Assembly (NCBI RefSeq): GCF_000153125.2
Contig: NZ_CM002299.1
Location: 124,809-188,808 of the forward strand
DNA length: 64,000 bases
Source of the DNA: Congregibacter litoralis KT71
GTDB taxonomy: Bacteria > Pseudomonadota > Gammaproteobacteria > Pseudomonadales > Halieaceae
Direction: 5' to 3'
Part shown: in pieces, positions 9,073-17,845 of the stretch
How the letters are laid out: the number at the start of each line of letters is the position of its first letter
Numbering within the stretch: the first letter of the stretch is position 1
Program-made: the position numbers and the translations under genes
The notes under the pieces: generated by a model
What the model saw: the letters and a program-made list of their open reading frames with translations, nothing else
Databases searched by the model: none
Told to the model about the DNA's origin: nothing

Positions 9073-9891
9073 GTGAGCGAATTTACGACGGCATTTATCG
9101 GTGCCGGCAATATGTCACGCAGCATCATCGGCGGACTGGTGGCGGGCGGCGTCGACCCCCGATCCGTAAGCGCCAGCAATCCGAGCAAGGGGCCCCTCGA
9201 GGCGCTGGAGAAACTCGGCCTGACGGAGCTCGGCCACAGTAACGTTGAAGTGGTCGGGAATGCTGATGTCGTGGTCCTTGGAGTCAAGCCAAAGCTCATT
9301 CAGGCGGTCTGTGAAGAGCTGGCTCCGGTGATTCGCGATGACCACCTGGTGATCTCCGTAGCGGCAGGTGTTACCGCCGACAACATCCACCGGTGGCTCG
9401 GTTCGAAAGGCGAGGTTGTGCGCTGCATGCCCAACACTCCATCCCAGATCGGAGCCGGCGCCAGCGGCCTCTATGCTCGGGCCTCCGTGGGCGACGCCAA
9501 CCGTCAGCGCGCCGAGGAAGTCATGAGCGCCGTAGGCGTGGTCCGGTGGGTACAGGAGGAGCCCCTGCTCCACGCGGTTACCGCCGTCGCCGGGTCTGCC
9601 CCGGCATATTTCTTTCAGTTCATGGAAGCCATGATTGCCGAGGCCGGACGTATGGGTCTGGATGAGGAGAGCGCGCGTACACTCTGTGCTCAAACCTGTA
9701 TCGGCGCGGGACGCATGCTGGCCGAGGGCGATGTGGATGCTGCAGAACTGCGGCGTCGGGTGTGCAGCCCCAACGGCGCCACGGAGCGTGCCGTCGACGC
9801 CTTTAGCGCCGGCGGCCTGGACAAACTCGTCAGCAAAGCCATGGAGGCCTGCGCGGCCCGTTCCGAGGAGTTGGCGCAGGAGTTTTCCTGA
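9073..9891 (+). CDS. proC: pyrroline-5-carboxylate reductase
   Basis: Last step of proline synthesis, NAD(P)H-dependent. 272 aa from a GTG start. N-terminal Rossmann motif IGAGNMSRSIIGGL, VRCMPNTPSQIGAG near residue 117, and the C-terminal dimer-domain signature with SPNGATERAV near residue 233. A TATACT at 9031-9036 upstream might be a -10, but no good -35 accompanies it. Confidence 0.97.
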   Translation: MSEFTTAFIGAGNMSRSIIGGLVAGGVDPRSVSASNPSKGPLEALEKLGLTELGHSNVEVVGNADVVVLGVKPKLIQAVCEELAPVIRDDHLVISVAAGVTADNIHRWLGSKGEVVRCMPNTPSQIGAGASGLYARASVGDANRQRAEEVMSAVGVVRWVQEEPLLHAVTAVAGSAPAYFFQFMEAMIAEAGRMGLDEESARTLCAQTCIGAGRMLAEGDVDAAELRRRVCSPNGATERAVDAFSAGGLDKLVSKAMEACAARSEELAQEFS

Positions 9892-9922
9892 GTCATGGAA
9901 ACCCCCGGCGAGCGTCGTCGCC

Positions 9923-9952
9923 TATGCCTATGCCAATGCCAATGCCAATGCC
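9923..9952 (+). repeat. hexanucleotide tandem repeat after proC
   Basis: Five consecutive 6-base units, TATGCC twice then AATGCC three times, fill the space between the proC stop and the yggT Shine-Dalgarno. In frame with yggT it would read Tyr/Asn-Ala repeats, but it lies upstream of the chosen ATG. Confidence 0.85.
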
Positions 9953-9973
9953 TGTCAATCACAGCGGAAGACT

Positions 9974-10561
9974 ATGAACGCATTTAACGAAATCACAATT
10001 TACCTGGTTCAAACGCTCCTGGGCATCTATCTGCTGATCATGCTCATGCGTTTTGTTCTGCAGCTCTCCCTGGCAGATTTCTACAATCCCGTGTGCCAGT
10101 TCCTGGTGCGTGCGACGAACCCTCTGGTTATCCCCGTTCGGCGTGTTATTCCCGCGCGGGGCAGGCTGGACTTCGCCTCCTTCGTGCTCGCGATCGTGAT
10201 TCAGCTCCTGGGCATTGTGGCCATGTTGCTCCTCAACGGCGTGGGTCTGCCTCCCGTGAGTCTGCTCCTGGCCTGGTCCGCCGTGAGCGTTATCGGCCTC
10301 CTGGTGAAGATCTACTTTTTTGCTCTTCTGGGCATGATCATTCTGAGCTGGATCGCGCCGGGTACCTCCAACCCCGCCGCGTACCTTATGTTTCAGATTA
10401 CGGAACCGGTCATGGCCCCGTTCCGGCGCGTGCTGCCTGCCATGGGCGGCATGGACTTCTCGCCGATCCTGGTATTTATCCTGATCAATATCATTCAGAT
10501 CGCCCTGCGCAATTTTGCCGCAGGCCTGGGACTCCATCCCGCTCTGGTGATGGGCATCTAA
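9974..10561 (+). CDS. yggT: YggT family membrane protein
   Basis: 195 aa inner-membrane protein made of two YGGT repeats, each a hydrophobic hairpin followed by a basic amphipathic stretch: TNPLVIPVRRVIPARGRLDF near residue 42 and TEPVMAPFRRVLPAMGGMDF near residue 142. The frame opens far upstream inside proC, but the ATG at 9974, following GGAAG, gives the family length. The role is not settled (linked to osmotic tolerance and membrane/cell-division contexts). It lies between proC and metX. Confidence 0.92.
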   Translation: MNAFNEITIYLVQTLLGIYLLIMLMRFVLQLSLADFYNPVCQFLVRATNPLVIPVRRVIPARGRLDFASFVLAIVIQLLGIVAMLLLNGVGLPPVSLLLAWSAVSVIGLLVKIYFFALLGMIILSWIAPGTSNPAAYLMFQITEPVMAPFRRVLPAMGGMDFSPILVFILINIIQIALRNFAAGLGLHPALVMGI

Positions 10562-10576
10562 GGTCGGGAATGCACC

Positions 10577-11707
10577 GTGCAGGAACACGACCTTGGCATT
10601 GTCAGTCCCCGTATCGAACGTTTCGAGGAGCCCCTGCACTTTACCGGCGGGGGCAGCCTGCCGACCTATGAGCTGGTGTATGAAACCTATGGCGAACTCA
10701 ATAGTTCCGCCAGCAACGCCTTACTGATCTGCCACGCCCTTTCGGGACACCACCACGCTGCGGGCTATCACAGCGAGACCGATCGCAAGCCAGGGTGGTG
10801 GAACGCCTGTATAGGTCCGGGCAAGCCCATCGATACCCGTCGTTTCTTCGTGGTATCTCTGAATAATCTCGGCGGCTGCCACGGGTCCACGGGCCCGGCT
10901 AGTGAGAACCCCCAAACGGGCGAAGTCTTTGGTCCTGAATTTCCCCAGCCCCAGGTGGATGACTGGGTAGATGCCCAGGCACGACTGGCGGACCGGCTGG
11001 GTATTCACTGCTGGGCAGCGGTCGTGGGAGGCAGCCTTGGGGGCATGCAGGCCATGGCCTGGTCCCTGCGATACCCCGAGCGCCTGCGTCACTGCGTCGT
11101 GATCGCCGCGGCCATGAAACTCAGCGCGCAAAACATCGCCTTCAATGAAATTGCCCGCCGGGCGATCATGTCGGATCCGGGCTACGCCGGGGGCTATTAT
11201 CTCCGTGAGGGGAAACAACCCACCCAGGGGCTGGCCCTTGCCCGCATGGTGGGTCATATCACCTATCTTTCCGACGATGCCATGGCCTCACGTTTCGGAC
11301 GGGAGCTGCAGCCGGGGAGCGAAGACGATACGGCGGATGGGGCACCGCAGTTTCAGATCGAGAGCTATCTTCGCTATCAGGGCCAGCAGTTCTCTTCCGT
11401 ATTCGACGCCAACAGCTATGTGCTCATGACCCGCGCCCTCGATCTGTTTGACCTCGCCGCCGCTTATGGCGGGGACGCCGTTGCCGCTTTCGCAAAGGCG
11501 AGCTGCGATTATCTGGTGCTGTCTTTTTCTACGGACTGGCGCTTTTCTCCGGCGCGTTCCCGGGAGATTGTCGATGCCTTACTCGCCGCAGAGCGACCGG
11601 TGAGCTACGCGGAGATCAAGGCAGATGAAGGACACGATGCCTTTCTATTGCCCATACCCCGCTACCTGGCGGTGCTCGACGCCTACCTGAAAAGAGTAGA
11701 GGTCTGA
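10577..11707 (+). CDS. metX: homoserine O-acetyltransferase/succinyltransferase MetX
   Basis: Alpha/beta-hydrolase that acylates homoserine at the entry to methionine synthesis. 376 aa from a GTG start. The nucleophile Ser153 lies in GGSLGGMQA; the C-terminal Asp/His pair is within FSTDWRFSP and [10 protein letters not shown]. The acyl-donor preference (acetyl or succinyl) cannot be told by eye; proteobacterial MetX beside MetW often uses succinyl-CoA. Its stop overlaps the metW start by one base (TGATG), indicating translational coupling. Confidence 0.95.
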   Translation: MQEHDLGIVSPRIERFEEPLHFTGGGSLPTYELVYETYGELNSSASNALLICHALSGHHHAAGYHSETDRKPGWWNACIGPGKPIDTRRFFVVSLNNLGGCHGSTGPASENPQTGEVFGPEFPQPQVDDWVDAQARLADRLGIHCWAAVVGGSLGGMQAMAWSLRYPERLRHCVVIAAAMKLSAQNIAFNEIARRAIMSDPGYAGGYYLREGKQPTQGLALARMVGHITYLSDDAMASRFGRELQPGSEDDTADGAPQFQIESYLRYQGQQFSSVFDANSYVLMTRALDLFDLAAAYGGDAVAAFAKASCDYLVLSFSTDWRFSPARSREIVDALLAAERPVSYAEIKADEGHDAFLLPIPRYLAVLDAYLKRVEV

Positions 11708-12297
11708 TGCGTCAGGACCTCACGCACATTCTCCGCTGGATAAAATCCGGGGCCAGCGTCCTTGACCTGGGCTGTGGCGACGGGCAGTTTCTGGCACTCA
11801 TTCAAAAAGAGCGTCGTGCCCGTGTTATGGGCATCGAAATCGACCCGGACGCGATTACCCAGGCCATGAGTCGCGGGCTCAATATTATCGAGCAGAACCT
11901 CGATGGTGGTCTTGCCAACTTTCCTGACCAGAGCTTTGACATGGTGGTCATGGCTCACGCGCTGCAGGCGGTGCACTATCCCGACCAGGTTTTGGAGGAG
12001 ATGCTCCGCGTCGGTCGCGAATGCGTGGTGACTTTTCCTAATTTCGGACATTGGCGCAGCCGCTTACACCTGGCCACCCGGGGGCGCATGCCCGTATCGC
12101 GATTCATGCCCTACAGTTGGTATGACACACCGAACATCCATTTCTGCACCGTCCGGGACTTTGAAACCCTCTGTGCGCACCGGGGCATCAAAATTCTCGG
12201 TCGGGACATGATCGGCGGCAATGATCAGGGAACCAGTCTCGCGCGGCGCTGGCCCAACCTTTTTGCAACAACGGCGATCTACCACATCAGCCGATGA
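11707..12297 (+). CDS. metW: methionine biosynthesis protein MetW
   Basis: 196 aa with a class I methyltransferase-like fold: VLDLGCGDGQFLALIQ (residues 19-34) and MVVMAHALQAVHYP near 80. MetW is almost always paired with MetX and is thought to support the acyltransferase step rather than to methylate. The SAM-loop glycines are intact. It overlaps metX by one base. Confidence 0.96.
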   Translation: MRQDLTHILRWIKSGASVLDLGCGDGQFLALIQKERRARVMGIEIDPDAITQAMSRGLNIIEQNLDGGLANFPDQSFDMVVMAHALQAVHYPDQVLEEMLRVGRECVVTFPNFGHWRSRLHLATRGRMPVSRFMPYSWYDTPNIHFCTVRDFETLCAHRGIKILGRDMIGGNDQGTSLARRWPNLFATTAIYHISR

Positions 12298-12316
12298 CTT
12301 TCAGGAGTGCTGAACC

Positions 12317-12781
12317 ATGAACAAACTCTCCGCCCCTTTTTGCCGGTGGCTCACACCACTTTTCATGCTCTGTGTCGCCCTCTGCAGCGCCGCACAGGCG
12401 CAGCTTTCCGAGCGTTTCGGTGACTACGAGCTGCATTACAGTGTTGTAAACACCACCTTTATCGAACCCGAAGTGGCCGCGCAGTATGGCCTCGCCCGGG
12501 GCAGTCGCCGGGCCATTATCAACCTCTCTCTGCGGGAGCATTTAGAGGATGGCAGTACCGTGGCCAGAGAAATGGACCTGGATGGACGCAGCTGGGACCT
12601 CACCCAGGCACAGGTGGACTTTGACTTTATTGAAGTTCGCGAGGGTCCTGCCCTGTATTACATCGGCGAGTTCAAATTCATCAATCGCGAATGGCGCTTC
12701 TTTGATATCAGTTTTACGCCCGAAGGCTCCGAAGAAACTCTGAACATTGATTTCAAACGACAGATGTACATCAATGACTGA
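12317..12781 (+). CDS. exported DUF4426 protein
   Basis: 154 aa with a signal peptide (cleavage expected after AQA near residue 28) and the DUF4426 body seen in many gammaproteobacteria at this place between metW and rdg[22 protein letters not shown] near residue 35 and a C-terminal FKRQMY. Function unknown, probably periplasmic. A good AGGAG lies upstream at 12302-12306. Its last 8 bases overlap rdgB. Confidence 0.85.
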   Translation: MNKLSAPFCRWLTPLFMLCVALCSAAQAQLSERFGDYELHYSVVNTTFIEPEVAAQYGLARGSRRAIINLSLREHLEDGSTVAREMDLDGRSWDLTQAQVDFDFIEVREGPALYYIGEFKFINREWRFFDISFTPEGSEETLNIDFKRQMYIND

Positions 12782-13412
12782 CGCGGCCTCAGCACCCTCA
12801 ACGCCTTCCTGGCTCTCGGGAGACATCGTGGTGGCCAGCGGTAATCAGGGAAAGGTTGCCGAGCTCGCACGACTCTTCGGGCATCTGCCCGTGAATCTGC
12901 GCCCCCAATCGGAGTTCAGCGTCGTTCCTGCCGAAGAGACCGGACTCACCTTTGTAGAGAACGCCATCCTCAAAGCGAGAGCCGTTGCAGCGCAGACCGG
13001 TTTGCCCGCCCTTGCCGATGACTCGGGTCTTGCCGTGGATGCGCTCCGGGGCGCACCGGGCGTGCGCTCGGCGCGCTACGCCGAGGGCCGTGACGGCGAT
13101 GATGAGGCCAACAAAAGCAAGCTGCTCCAGGCTATGGCGGATACTCCGGACCATGCCCGCCAGGCGCGTTTTCACTGCGTGCTCGTGCTCCTGCGACACC
13201 CGGAGGACCCCATTCCTCTTATTGCCCAGGGTCGCTGGGAAGGCGTGATTCTTCGCGAGGCCCAGGGCGAGGGCGGTTTTGGCTACGACCCGCTGTTCTA
13301 TGTTCCCAGCCACGGACTCAGCGCGGCCGAGCTGGATGCCGCCGAAAAAAATGCCATCAGCCACCGAGGCGTGGCTGCCGCGAGGATGCTGGCGCTCCTC
13401 GACGCAGGCTGA
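12774..13412 (+). CDS. rdgB: non-canonical purine NTP pyrophosphatase (RdgB/HAM1)
   Basis: House-cleaning enzyme that hydrolyses dITP, ITP and XTP to monophosphates. From the ATG at 12774, overlapping the DUF4426 stop by 8 bases (ATGACTGA), it is 212 aa, with about 14 extra residues before the conserved [35 protein letters not shown] and [10 protein letters not shown] are the active-site blocks; C-terminal SHRGVAA matches the SHR nucleotide-recognition motif. Confidence 0.97.
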   Translation: MTDAASAPSTPSWLSGDIVVASGNQGKVAELARLFGHLPVNLRPQSEFSVVPAEETGLTFVENAILKARAVAAQTGLPALADDSGLAVDALRGAPGVRSARYAEGRDGDDEANKSKLLQAMADTPDHARQARFHCVLVLLRHPEDPIPLIAQGRWEGVILREAQGEGGFGYDPLFYVPSHGLSAAELDAAEKNAISHRGVAAARMLALLDAG

Positions 13413-13426
13413 GTCCGCCTCCCCTG

Positions 13427-14611
13427 ATGGAAGCACCCCAACTGGGCCTCTACGTGCATCTTCCCTGGTGCGAACGTAAATGCCCCTACTGTGATTTCAA
13501 TTCCCATGAAGCGTCCGTAATACCGGAAGCGGCCTATATTGATACCCTTATCCTTGATTTACAGGCAGAAATAAACGATCAACGCCGGGAAATAGACACC
13601 ATGTTTATCGGTGGTGGAACGCCCAGCCTGTTCAGTGTCGACGCCATCGGCCGACTCATGGAGGCGGTAAAGAGCGCTGGCTTGGCAAAGGGGGCGGAGG
13701 TCACCATGGAAGCCAATCCGGGTAGCGTCGAGGCGGGCCGCCTCAAGGGCTATGCGGAAGCGGGAGTCACGCGTTTCTCTTTGGGGATCCAAAGCTTTAG
13801 CAACGGCGCCCTCCAGGCCCTGGGCCGAATTCATGATGGGGAGATGGCGCGCAGGGCAGCGGCGGCAGCCCAGGGATCCGGCGCAGCAAGCTACAACATT
13901 GATTTAATGCACGGACTCCCGGCGCAAACCCTCGGGGAGGGACTCAATGATATCCGCACAGCGCTCGCACTGAGTCCGCCCCATCTCTCCTGGTACCAAC
14001 TCACCATCGAACCCAACACGCGCTTTTACTCGCAACCGCCAAGGCTTCCCGAAGACTCGATTCTGGGCAGCCTGGAGGAAGAGGGTTGTCGTGTACTTCA
14101 ATCGGCAGGATATCACCGCTACGAGGTTTCGGCCTGGGCCCGGCCGGGAGAGGAATGCCAGCACAATCTCAATTACTGGCGCTTCGGCGACTACCTGGCC
14201 ATCGGGGCGGGGGCGCACGGCAAGCTCAGTACGGCGCAGGGCGAGGTCTTTCGCTATGCCAAAACCCGTCAGCCGGATGATTACCTGGCAGCCGGCGGCC
14301 GCGAGCGCCGCAATCTGCGCACGCTGGACAGCGCCGACCGCCAGGGAGAATTTATGCTCAATGCCCTGCGCCTTGCCAAAGGATTCAGCCTGACGCTCTT
14401 CGAAGCCCGCACGGGTCTCGACGCCGACCGCGTCAGACCCACCATCGACGAGCTCGCGGACCTCGGTTTACTCACCCGGGACGGCGAGCAGGTCCGCACC
14501 ACGGACCTGGGGCGGCGCTTTCTGGATGATGTGGTCGCTGCTTTCTTTCCCGACTCTCCAGACTTTCCCGACGCTCCCGAAGGGGAGCAATCAACGACGG
14601 AAAAAGACTAG
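13427..14611 (+). CDS. hemW: radical SAM heme chaperone HemW
   Basis: 394 aa. The radical SAM triad sits in the CxxxCxxC of WCERKCPYCDF near residues 15-24, followed by FIGGGTPSLF near residue 62 and the HemW-type C-terminal winged-helix region. The family inserts heme into target proteins and is often misannotated as coproporphyrinogen oxidase. The last about 20 residues (FPDSPDFPDAPE and more) are encoded by a 9-base tandem repeat and are not part of the conserved domain. The stop shares CTAG with the stop of trmB on the other strand. Confidence 0.95.
   Translation: MEAPQLGLYVHLPWCERKCPYCDFNSHEASVIPEAAYIDTLILDLQAEINDQRREIDTMFIGGGTPSLFSVDAIGRLMEAVKSAGLAKGAEVTMEANPGSVEAGRLKGYAEAGVTRFSLGIQSFSNGALQALGRIHDGEMARRAAAAAQGSGAASYNIDLMHGLPAQTLGEGLNDIRTALALSPPHLSWYQLTIEPNTRFYSQPPRLPEDSILGSLEEEGCRVLQSAGYHRYEVSAWARPGEECQHNLNYWRFGDYLAIGAGAHGKLSTAQGEVFRYAKTRQPDDYLAAGGRERRNLRTLDSADRQGEFMLNALRLAKGFSLTLFEARTGLDADRVRPTIDELADLGLLTRDGEQVRTTDLGRRFLDDVVAAFFPDSPDFPDAPEGEQSTTEKD
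14546..14581 (+). repeat. 9-base tandem repeat in the hemW 3' end
   Basis: Four units of 9 bases: TTTCCCGAC, TCTCCAGAC, TTTCCCGAC, GCTCCCGAA. They encode FPD-SPD-FPD-APE at the C-terminus of HemW. The unit resembles the complement of the repeat at 34861-34905. Confidence 0.85.
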
Positions 14612-15309
14612 GCCGCAGACCCGCGGCGATACAGCAGATCCCAGACGCCATGGCCCAGGCGCTGACCGCGAAGCTCAAACTTGGTCAGGGGTCGTTCTTC
14701 CGGGCGGGGTACAAAGCCGCCGTTTTCACCGCTGTTCTCCAGCGCCGTACAGTTATTGAGGACTTCCAGCATGTGCTCGGCGTAGGGTTCCCAATCCGTC
14801 GCGAGATGGAGGATCCCGCCGGGGCTCAGACGGCTGGCCAGAAGCTCGGTAAATTCCGGCTGAATGAGACGTCGCTTGTTATGGCGCTTTTTATGCCAGG
14901 GGTCCGGGAAGAATATCTGAATGCGCTGGAGGGAGCCCGGAGCAATGCAGTTTTCCAGCACGTCCACGGCGTCGTGGCACATCGCCCGCACATTACTGAG
15001 CCCCAGCTCCTGAACCCCGTGGAGCAGTCGCCCGACACCGGGCCGGTGAACCTCCACCCCCAGGTAATGACTTGAGGGTCGGGCAGCGGCCATGTCCAGA
15101 AGCGACTGGCCCATGCCAAAACCGATCTCCAATACCCGCTCACCGGGGCCCCCGAAGAGCTCATCGAAGTTCAGAAGCTCGGGGCGGTAATCGATGCCCC
15201 ACTGCGACCAGCCCTCATCAAAGCCGCGCTGCTGAGCCTCGGTCATGCGTCCGGCTCTCAATACAAAGCTTTTAATGCGCCGCTGGGGATGCTGCGAAGA
15301 CTCGTTCAT
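14608..15309 (-). CDS. trmB: tRNA (guanine-N7)-methyltransferase
   Basis: Makes m7G46 in the variable loop of tRNAs. From the ATG at 15309 it is 233 aa; an upstream in-frame ATG at 15384 would add 25 unaligned residues. SAM motif VLEIGFGMGQSLLDMA near residue 62, HYLGVEVHRPGVGRLL, and the family signature FFPDPWHKKRHNKRRL near residue 149 are present. Its stop overlaps the stop of hemW (CTAG at 14608-14611). DUF423 lies 4 bases upstream on the same strand. Confidence 0.97.
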   Translation of the reverse strand: MNESSQHPQRRIKSFVLRAGRMTEAQQRGFDEGWSQWGIDYRPELLNFDELFGGPGERVLEIGFGMGQSLLDMAAARPSSHYLGVEVHRPGVGRLLHGVQELGLSNVRAMCHDAVDVLENCIAPGSLQRIQIFFPDPWHKKRHNKRRLIQPEFTELLASRLSPGGILHLATDWEPYAEHMLEVLNNCTALENSGENGGFVPRPEERPLTKFELRGQRLGHGVWDLLYRRGSAA

Positions 15310-15313
15310 GGGT

Positions 15314-15694
15314 TTAGGAACCCAGGAGCTGCCAGCCGGCGGTGGCCATGCAGGCCCAGGCCGCAATAAACGCCAGGCCGCCAAGGGGTGTTACCGCGCC
15401 CCACCAGCGCACACCACTAAGACTCAAAATATAGAGACTGCCGGAAAAGACGAGAATGCCGAGCACGAAGAGCACGACGCTGGATTTGAGCAGCATGGAG
15501 GCCGGAAACTGAATGAGAAGCAGCCCCGCAATCAAAAGCGCGAGGCTGTGATAGAACTGATATTGCACGGCGGTCTCAAAGACCCCCAGGGAATAGGCGT
15601 CGAGGCGGTCACGGAGAGCGTGGGCACCAAAAGCCCCAAAGGCAACGCTCAACAGTCCACCCAGAGCGCCGAGGAAAAATCCAAGCTGTGCCAT
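15314..15694 (-). CDS. DUF423 (YgdD-type) membrane protein
   Basis: 126 aa with about four membrane segments, starting MAQLGFFLGALGGLLSVAFGAFGAHAL, the typical glycine-rich DUF423 N-terminus. The start at 15694 was chosen by family length. Function unknown; usually a small inner-membrane protein. It lies 39 bases downstream of rpoH on the same strand and 4 bases before trmB. Confidence 0.88.
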   Translation of the reverse strand: MAQLGFFLGALGGLLSVAFGAFGAHALRDRLDAYSLGVFETAVQYQFYHSLALLIAGLLLIQFPASMLLKSSVVLFVLGILVFSGSLYILSLSGVRWWGAVTPLGGLAFIAAWACMATAGWQLLGS

Positions 15695-15733
15695 ACAAGA
15701 CTCCGGCGCTAACGCATCACGGACCTGGGTCAA

Positions 15734-16738
15734 TCAGGCGACGAGTACCTTGCGTATTTTTTTCATGGCGGCCTGCTCAAGCTGGCGAATGCGCTCGGCA
15801 GACACATCATATTCCGCCGCCAGCTCATGCAGGGTGGCTTTGTCGTCCGTAAGCCAGCGCTGCGCAAGAATATTACGGCTGCGCTCATCAAGCTCGGCAA
15901 TCGCCGCGTGGAGCTGTGCCTGGCTATCGGCCTGCCACTCGCTGTTTTCTACATTCGTAGCGGGGTCCACTGACTGATCTTCAAGGTAGTACTGCGGTGC
16001 CTGCCAGCCTTCCTCGTCGTCAGCGCCTACGGGGGCGTCAAAAGCAACATCATGGCTGCTCAAGCGCCCTTCCATGCGATGCACTTCCTGAACATCTACG
16101 CCAAGATCGTCGGCGACGGCTTTCGCTTCATCAGCGCTCAACCAGGCGAGGCTCTTCTTCGCGCTTCGTAGATTGAAGAACAGCTTGCGCTGCGCCTTGG
16201 TCGTCGCAATCTTCACAATGCGCCAGTTACGCAGGATGTATTCGTGTATTTCGGCCTTGATCCAGTGCACGGCAAAGGACACCAGGCGCACACCCTTGGT
16301 GGGGTCGAAGCGTTTCACCGCCTTCATGAGTCCCACATTACCTTCCTGAATCAGATCCGCTTCCGCCAGACCGTAACCGCGGTAGCTGCGGGCAATGTGC
16401 GCGACAAATCGCAGGTGAGACATGACCAGTTCGCGGGCCGCCTGTACATCACCATCATAAAACAGCTTCTCTGCCAGCTCGTGCTCTCGATCGGCACTGA
16501 GAACAGGCACTTTAGCCACGGCCTGTACGTAGGCAGCGAGATTGGCTCCGGGTACCATCTGATCAACGGCCAGCATCTGCGTGCCGGGCACTGAGGAATC
16601 ACCCAGGTCATCGCTAAGATAGGCGTCGTAACTTCCTGTGGCGGTTGCTGTCATAGTCGTGGTCATCGCTTTTGTCATCGCTCCTGTTATCGCTTCCGTC
16701 GTCGCTTCCGTCGTCGCTTCCGTCGTCGCTACAGTCAC
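15734..16738 (-). CDS. rpoH: heat-shock sigma factor RpoH (sigma-32)
   Basis: Directs RNA polymerase to heat-shock promoters. Sigma-32 landmarks are region 2 ([29 protein letters not shown]), the RpoH box [13 protein letters not shown] and a region-4 helix-turn-helix with [20 protein letters not shown] 16738 was chosen because GGAGG lies 5 bases before it; an ATG at 16750 has no Shine-Dalgarno. That gives 334 aa, about 45-50 more than usual. The extra N-terminus is Thr/Ala/Met-rich and largely encoded by six 12-base repeats. A promoter with a CIRCE-like operator lies just upstream. Confidence 0.95.
   Translation of the reverse strand: MTVATTEATTEATTEAITGAMTKAMTTTMTATATGSYDAYLSDDLGDSSVPGTQMLAVDQMVPGANLAAYVQAVAKVPVLSADREHELAEKLFYDGDVQAARELVMSHLRFVAHIARSYRGYGLAEADLIQEGNVGLMKAVKRFDPTKGVRLVSFAVHWIKAEIHEYILRNWRIVKIATTKAQRKLFFNLRSAKKSLAWLSADEAKAVADDLGVDVQEVHRMEGRLSSHDVAFDAPVGADDEEGWQAPQYYLEDQSVDPATNVENSEWQADSQAQLHAAIAELDERSRNILAQRWLTDDKATLHELAAEYDVSAERIRQLEQAAMKKIRKVLVA
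16662..16733 (-). repeat. 12-base tandem repeat in the rpoH 5' end
   Basis: Six 12-base units, written on the plus strand as GTCATCGCTTTT, GTCATCGCTCCT, GTTATCGCTTCC, GTCGTCGCTTCC twice, and GTCGTCGCTACA. They are in phase with rpoH and encode Thr-Glu-Ala-Thr-type repeats. Divergence increases toward the conserved part of the gene. Confidence 0.9.
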
Positions 16739-16765
16739 GGTGTCCTCCATAACGGGGCAGGGATT

Positions 16766-16792
16766 TTAGCACTCTAATGATTAGACTGCTAA
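16766..16792. promoter_or_regulatory. CIRCE-like operator at the rpoH promoter
   Basis: TTAGCACTC (16766-16774), 9 bases, then GACTGCTAA (16784-16792). The CIRCE consensus bound by the HrcA repressor is TTAGCACTC-N9-GAGTGCTAA, so there is a single mismatch and the spacing is exact. The inverted repeat actually extends through the spacer (13-base arms, 1-base centre). It covers the -10 and the expected transcription start of rpoH. Confidence 0.75.
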
Positions 16793-16808
16793 ACCCGGGA
16801 AAGTTCAA
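16780..16808 (-). promoter_or_regulatory. sigma70-type promoter of rpoH
   Basis: Read on the minus strand: TTGAAC (16808-16803), a 17-base spacer, TCTAAT (16785-16780). Both boxes match 5 of 6 consensus positions. The start of transcription would be near 16773, giving a leader of about 35 bases. The -10 lies inside the CIRCE-like repeat, a position at which a bound repressor would block initiation. Confidence 0.7.
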
Positions 16809-16855
16809 TTTTCTATGTTCTTTATACGATTTTGTTATATCTGCGGATCAGATAA

Positions 16856-17845
16856 TCACCGGGGTTCTATCGCCTTTAAATGGCGCGCCACGGCCAGCCA
16901 CGCACCCCCCAGGCCAAGAGCGGCGCCCACAAGCACCAGTTGCAGACTATCGACGATACCCAGACCGCGGAGCACAAAGGTGCTCTGGTAGGCCGCGGAA
17001 AGGGCATTGACCGGCGATGCAAGGGCAAAGGTCCCCGCGGCGACCAGTAAGGCAGCCACGACGCCGCCTCCCAGGCCAAACCACAGCCCCGTATACAGGA
17101 GAGGTCGTCGCACAAAGGCATCACTGCCTCCGACGAGCTTCACGATCACGATTTCATCCCGCCGGCTCTCGATGGCCAGGCGAATCGTGTTGCCCAGTAC
17201 CAGCACCACCGCAGCGAGAAGGAGCAGCGCCAGTAACTGCACGGCCCGGCGGCCCAGGGTCATCAGTGACTGCAGGCGCTGTAGCCAGAGCGTATCCAGC
17301 AGTGCCTCCTCCACCGCCGGGAGGCCTTCAAGTTCCCCGCGCAACGCACCCAGCGCCTCCGGCGATGCCGGCAGGGGAACCACCAGTAAAAGATGGGGTA
17401 GCGGATTCTCCGACAAACCCTGCGCCAGTTCTCCCATGCCCGAACGCGCCACAAACTCTGCCAGGGCCTCGTCCCGATCAACGAACTCTGTGCTGAGGAT
17501 GTTCTCGCGCAGGGCCAGGTCCAGGGCGAGGCGGGAAGCCTCATCCGCCTCCACGTCCGCTTTTAGAAACAGCGATAGCTGGGCCGGTCGCTCCAGCTGA
17601 TCGCCCAACTGCGTCACGTTATCCAATACCACCCACAAACCGCTGGGGAGAGCGATGGCGATACCGATCACCAGCCAGGTCATGCAGCTGGACAGCGGCT
17701 GTTGCAGGACCTTTGCCAGACTTTCCGCTGCGGACTGACTGTGGTGACGGCGCCAGCCGCGCCAGCGCTCGGCCCAGCGGATCCTCCGGGGTCGGGCGTT
17801 CCCCGGAGCGTTGCTTTTGCGGCTATTACGGCTTTTACGGGGCAT
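16856..17845 (-). CDS. ftsX: cell-division ABC transporter permease FtsX
   Basis: Partner of FtsE; couples septal-ring ATPase activity to periplasmic cell-wall hydrolases. From the ATG at 17845 it is 329 aa with a basic cytoplasmic N-terminus (Arg/Lys/Ser-rich), a membrane segment near residue 58, a periplasmic domain, and three C-terminal membrane segments. It overlaps the end of ftsE by 11 bases, so the pair is translationally coupled. Confidence 0.96.
   Translation of the reverse strand: MPRKSRNSRKSNAPGNARPRRIRWAERWRGWRRHHSQSAAESLAKVLQQPLSSCMTWLVIGIAIALPSGLWVVLDNVTQLGDQLERPAQLSLFLKADVEADEASRLALDLALRENILSTEFVDRDEALAEFVARSGMGELAQGLSENPLPHLLLVVPLPASPEALGALRGELEGLPAVEEALLDTLWLQRLQSLMTLGRRAVQLLALLLLAAVVLVLGNTIRLAIESRRDEIVIVKLVGGSDAFVRRPLLYTGLWFGLGGGVVAALLVAAGTFALASPVNALSAAYQSTFVLRGLGIVDSLQLVLVGAALGLGGAWLAVARHLKAIEPR

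Noticed and set aside
9635..9973. YggT extended upstream into proC
   Set aside because: The extra 113 residues overlap ProC and include the hexanucleotide repeat; the ATG at 9974 gives the family length.
12658..12870. Minus-strand small gene over the DUF4426/rdgB junction
   Set aside because: No Shine-Dalgarno, no homology, and it covers two plus-strand genes.
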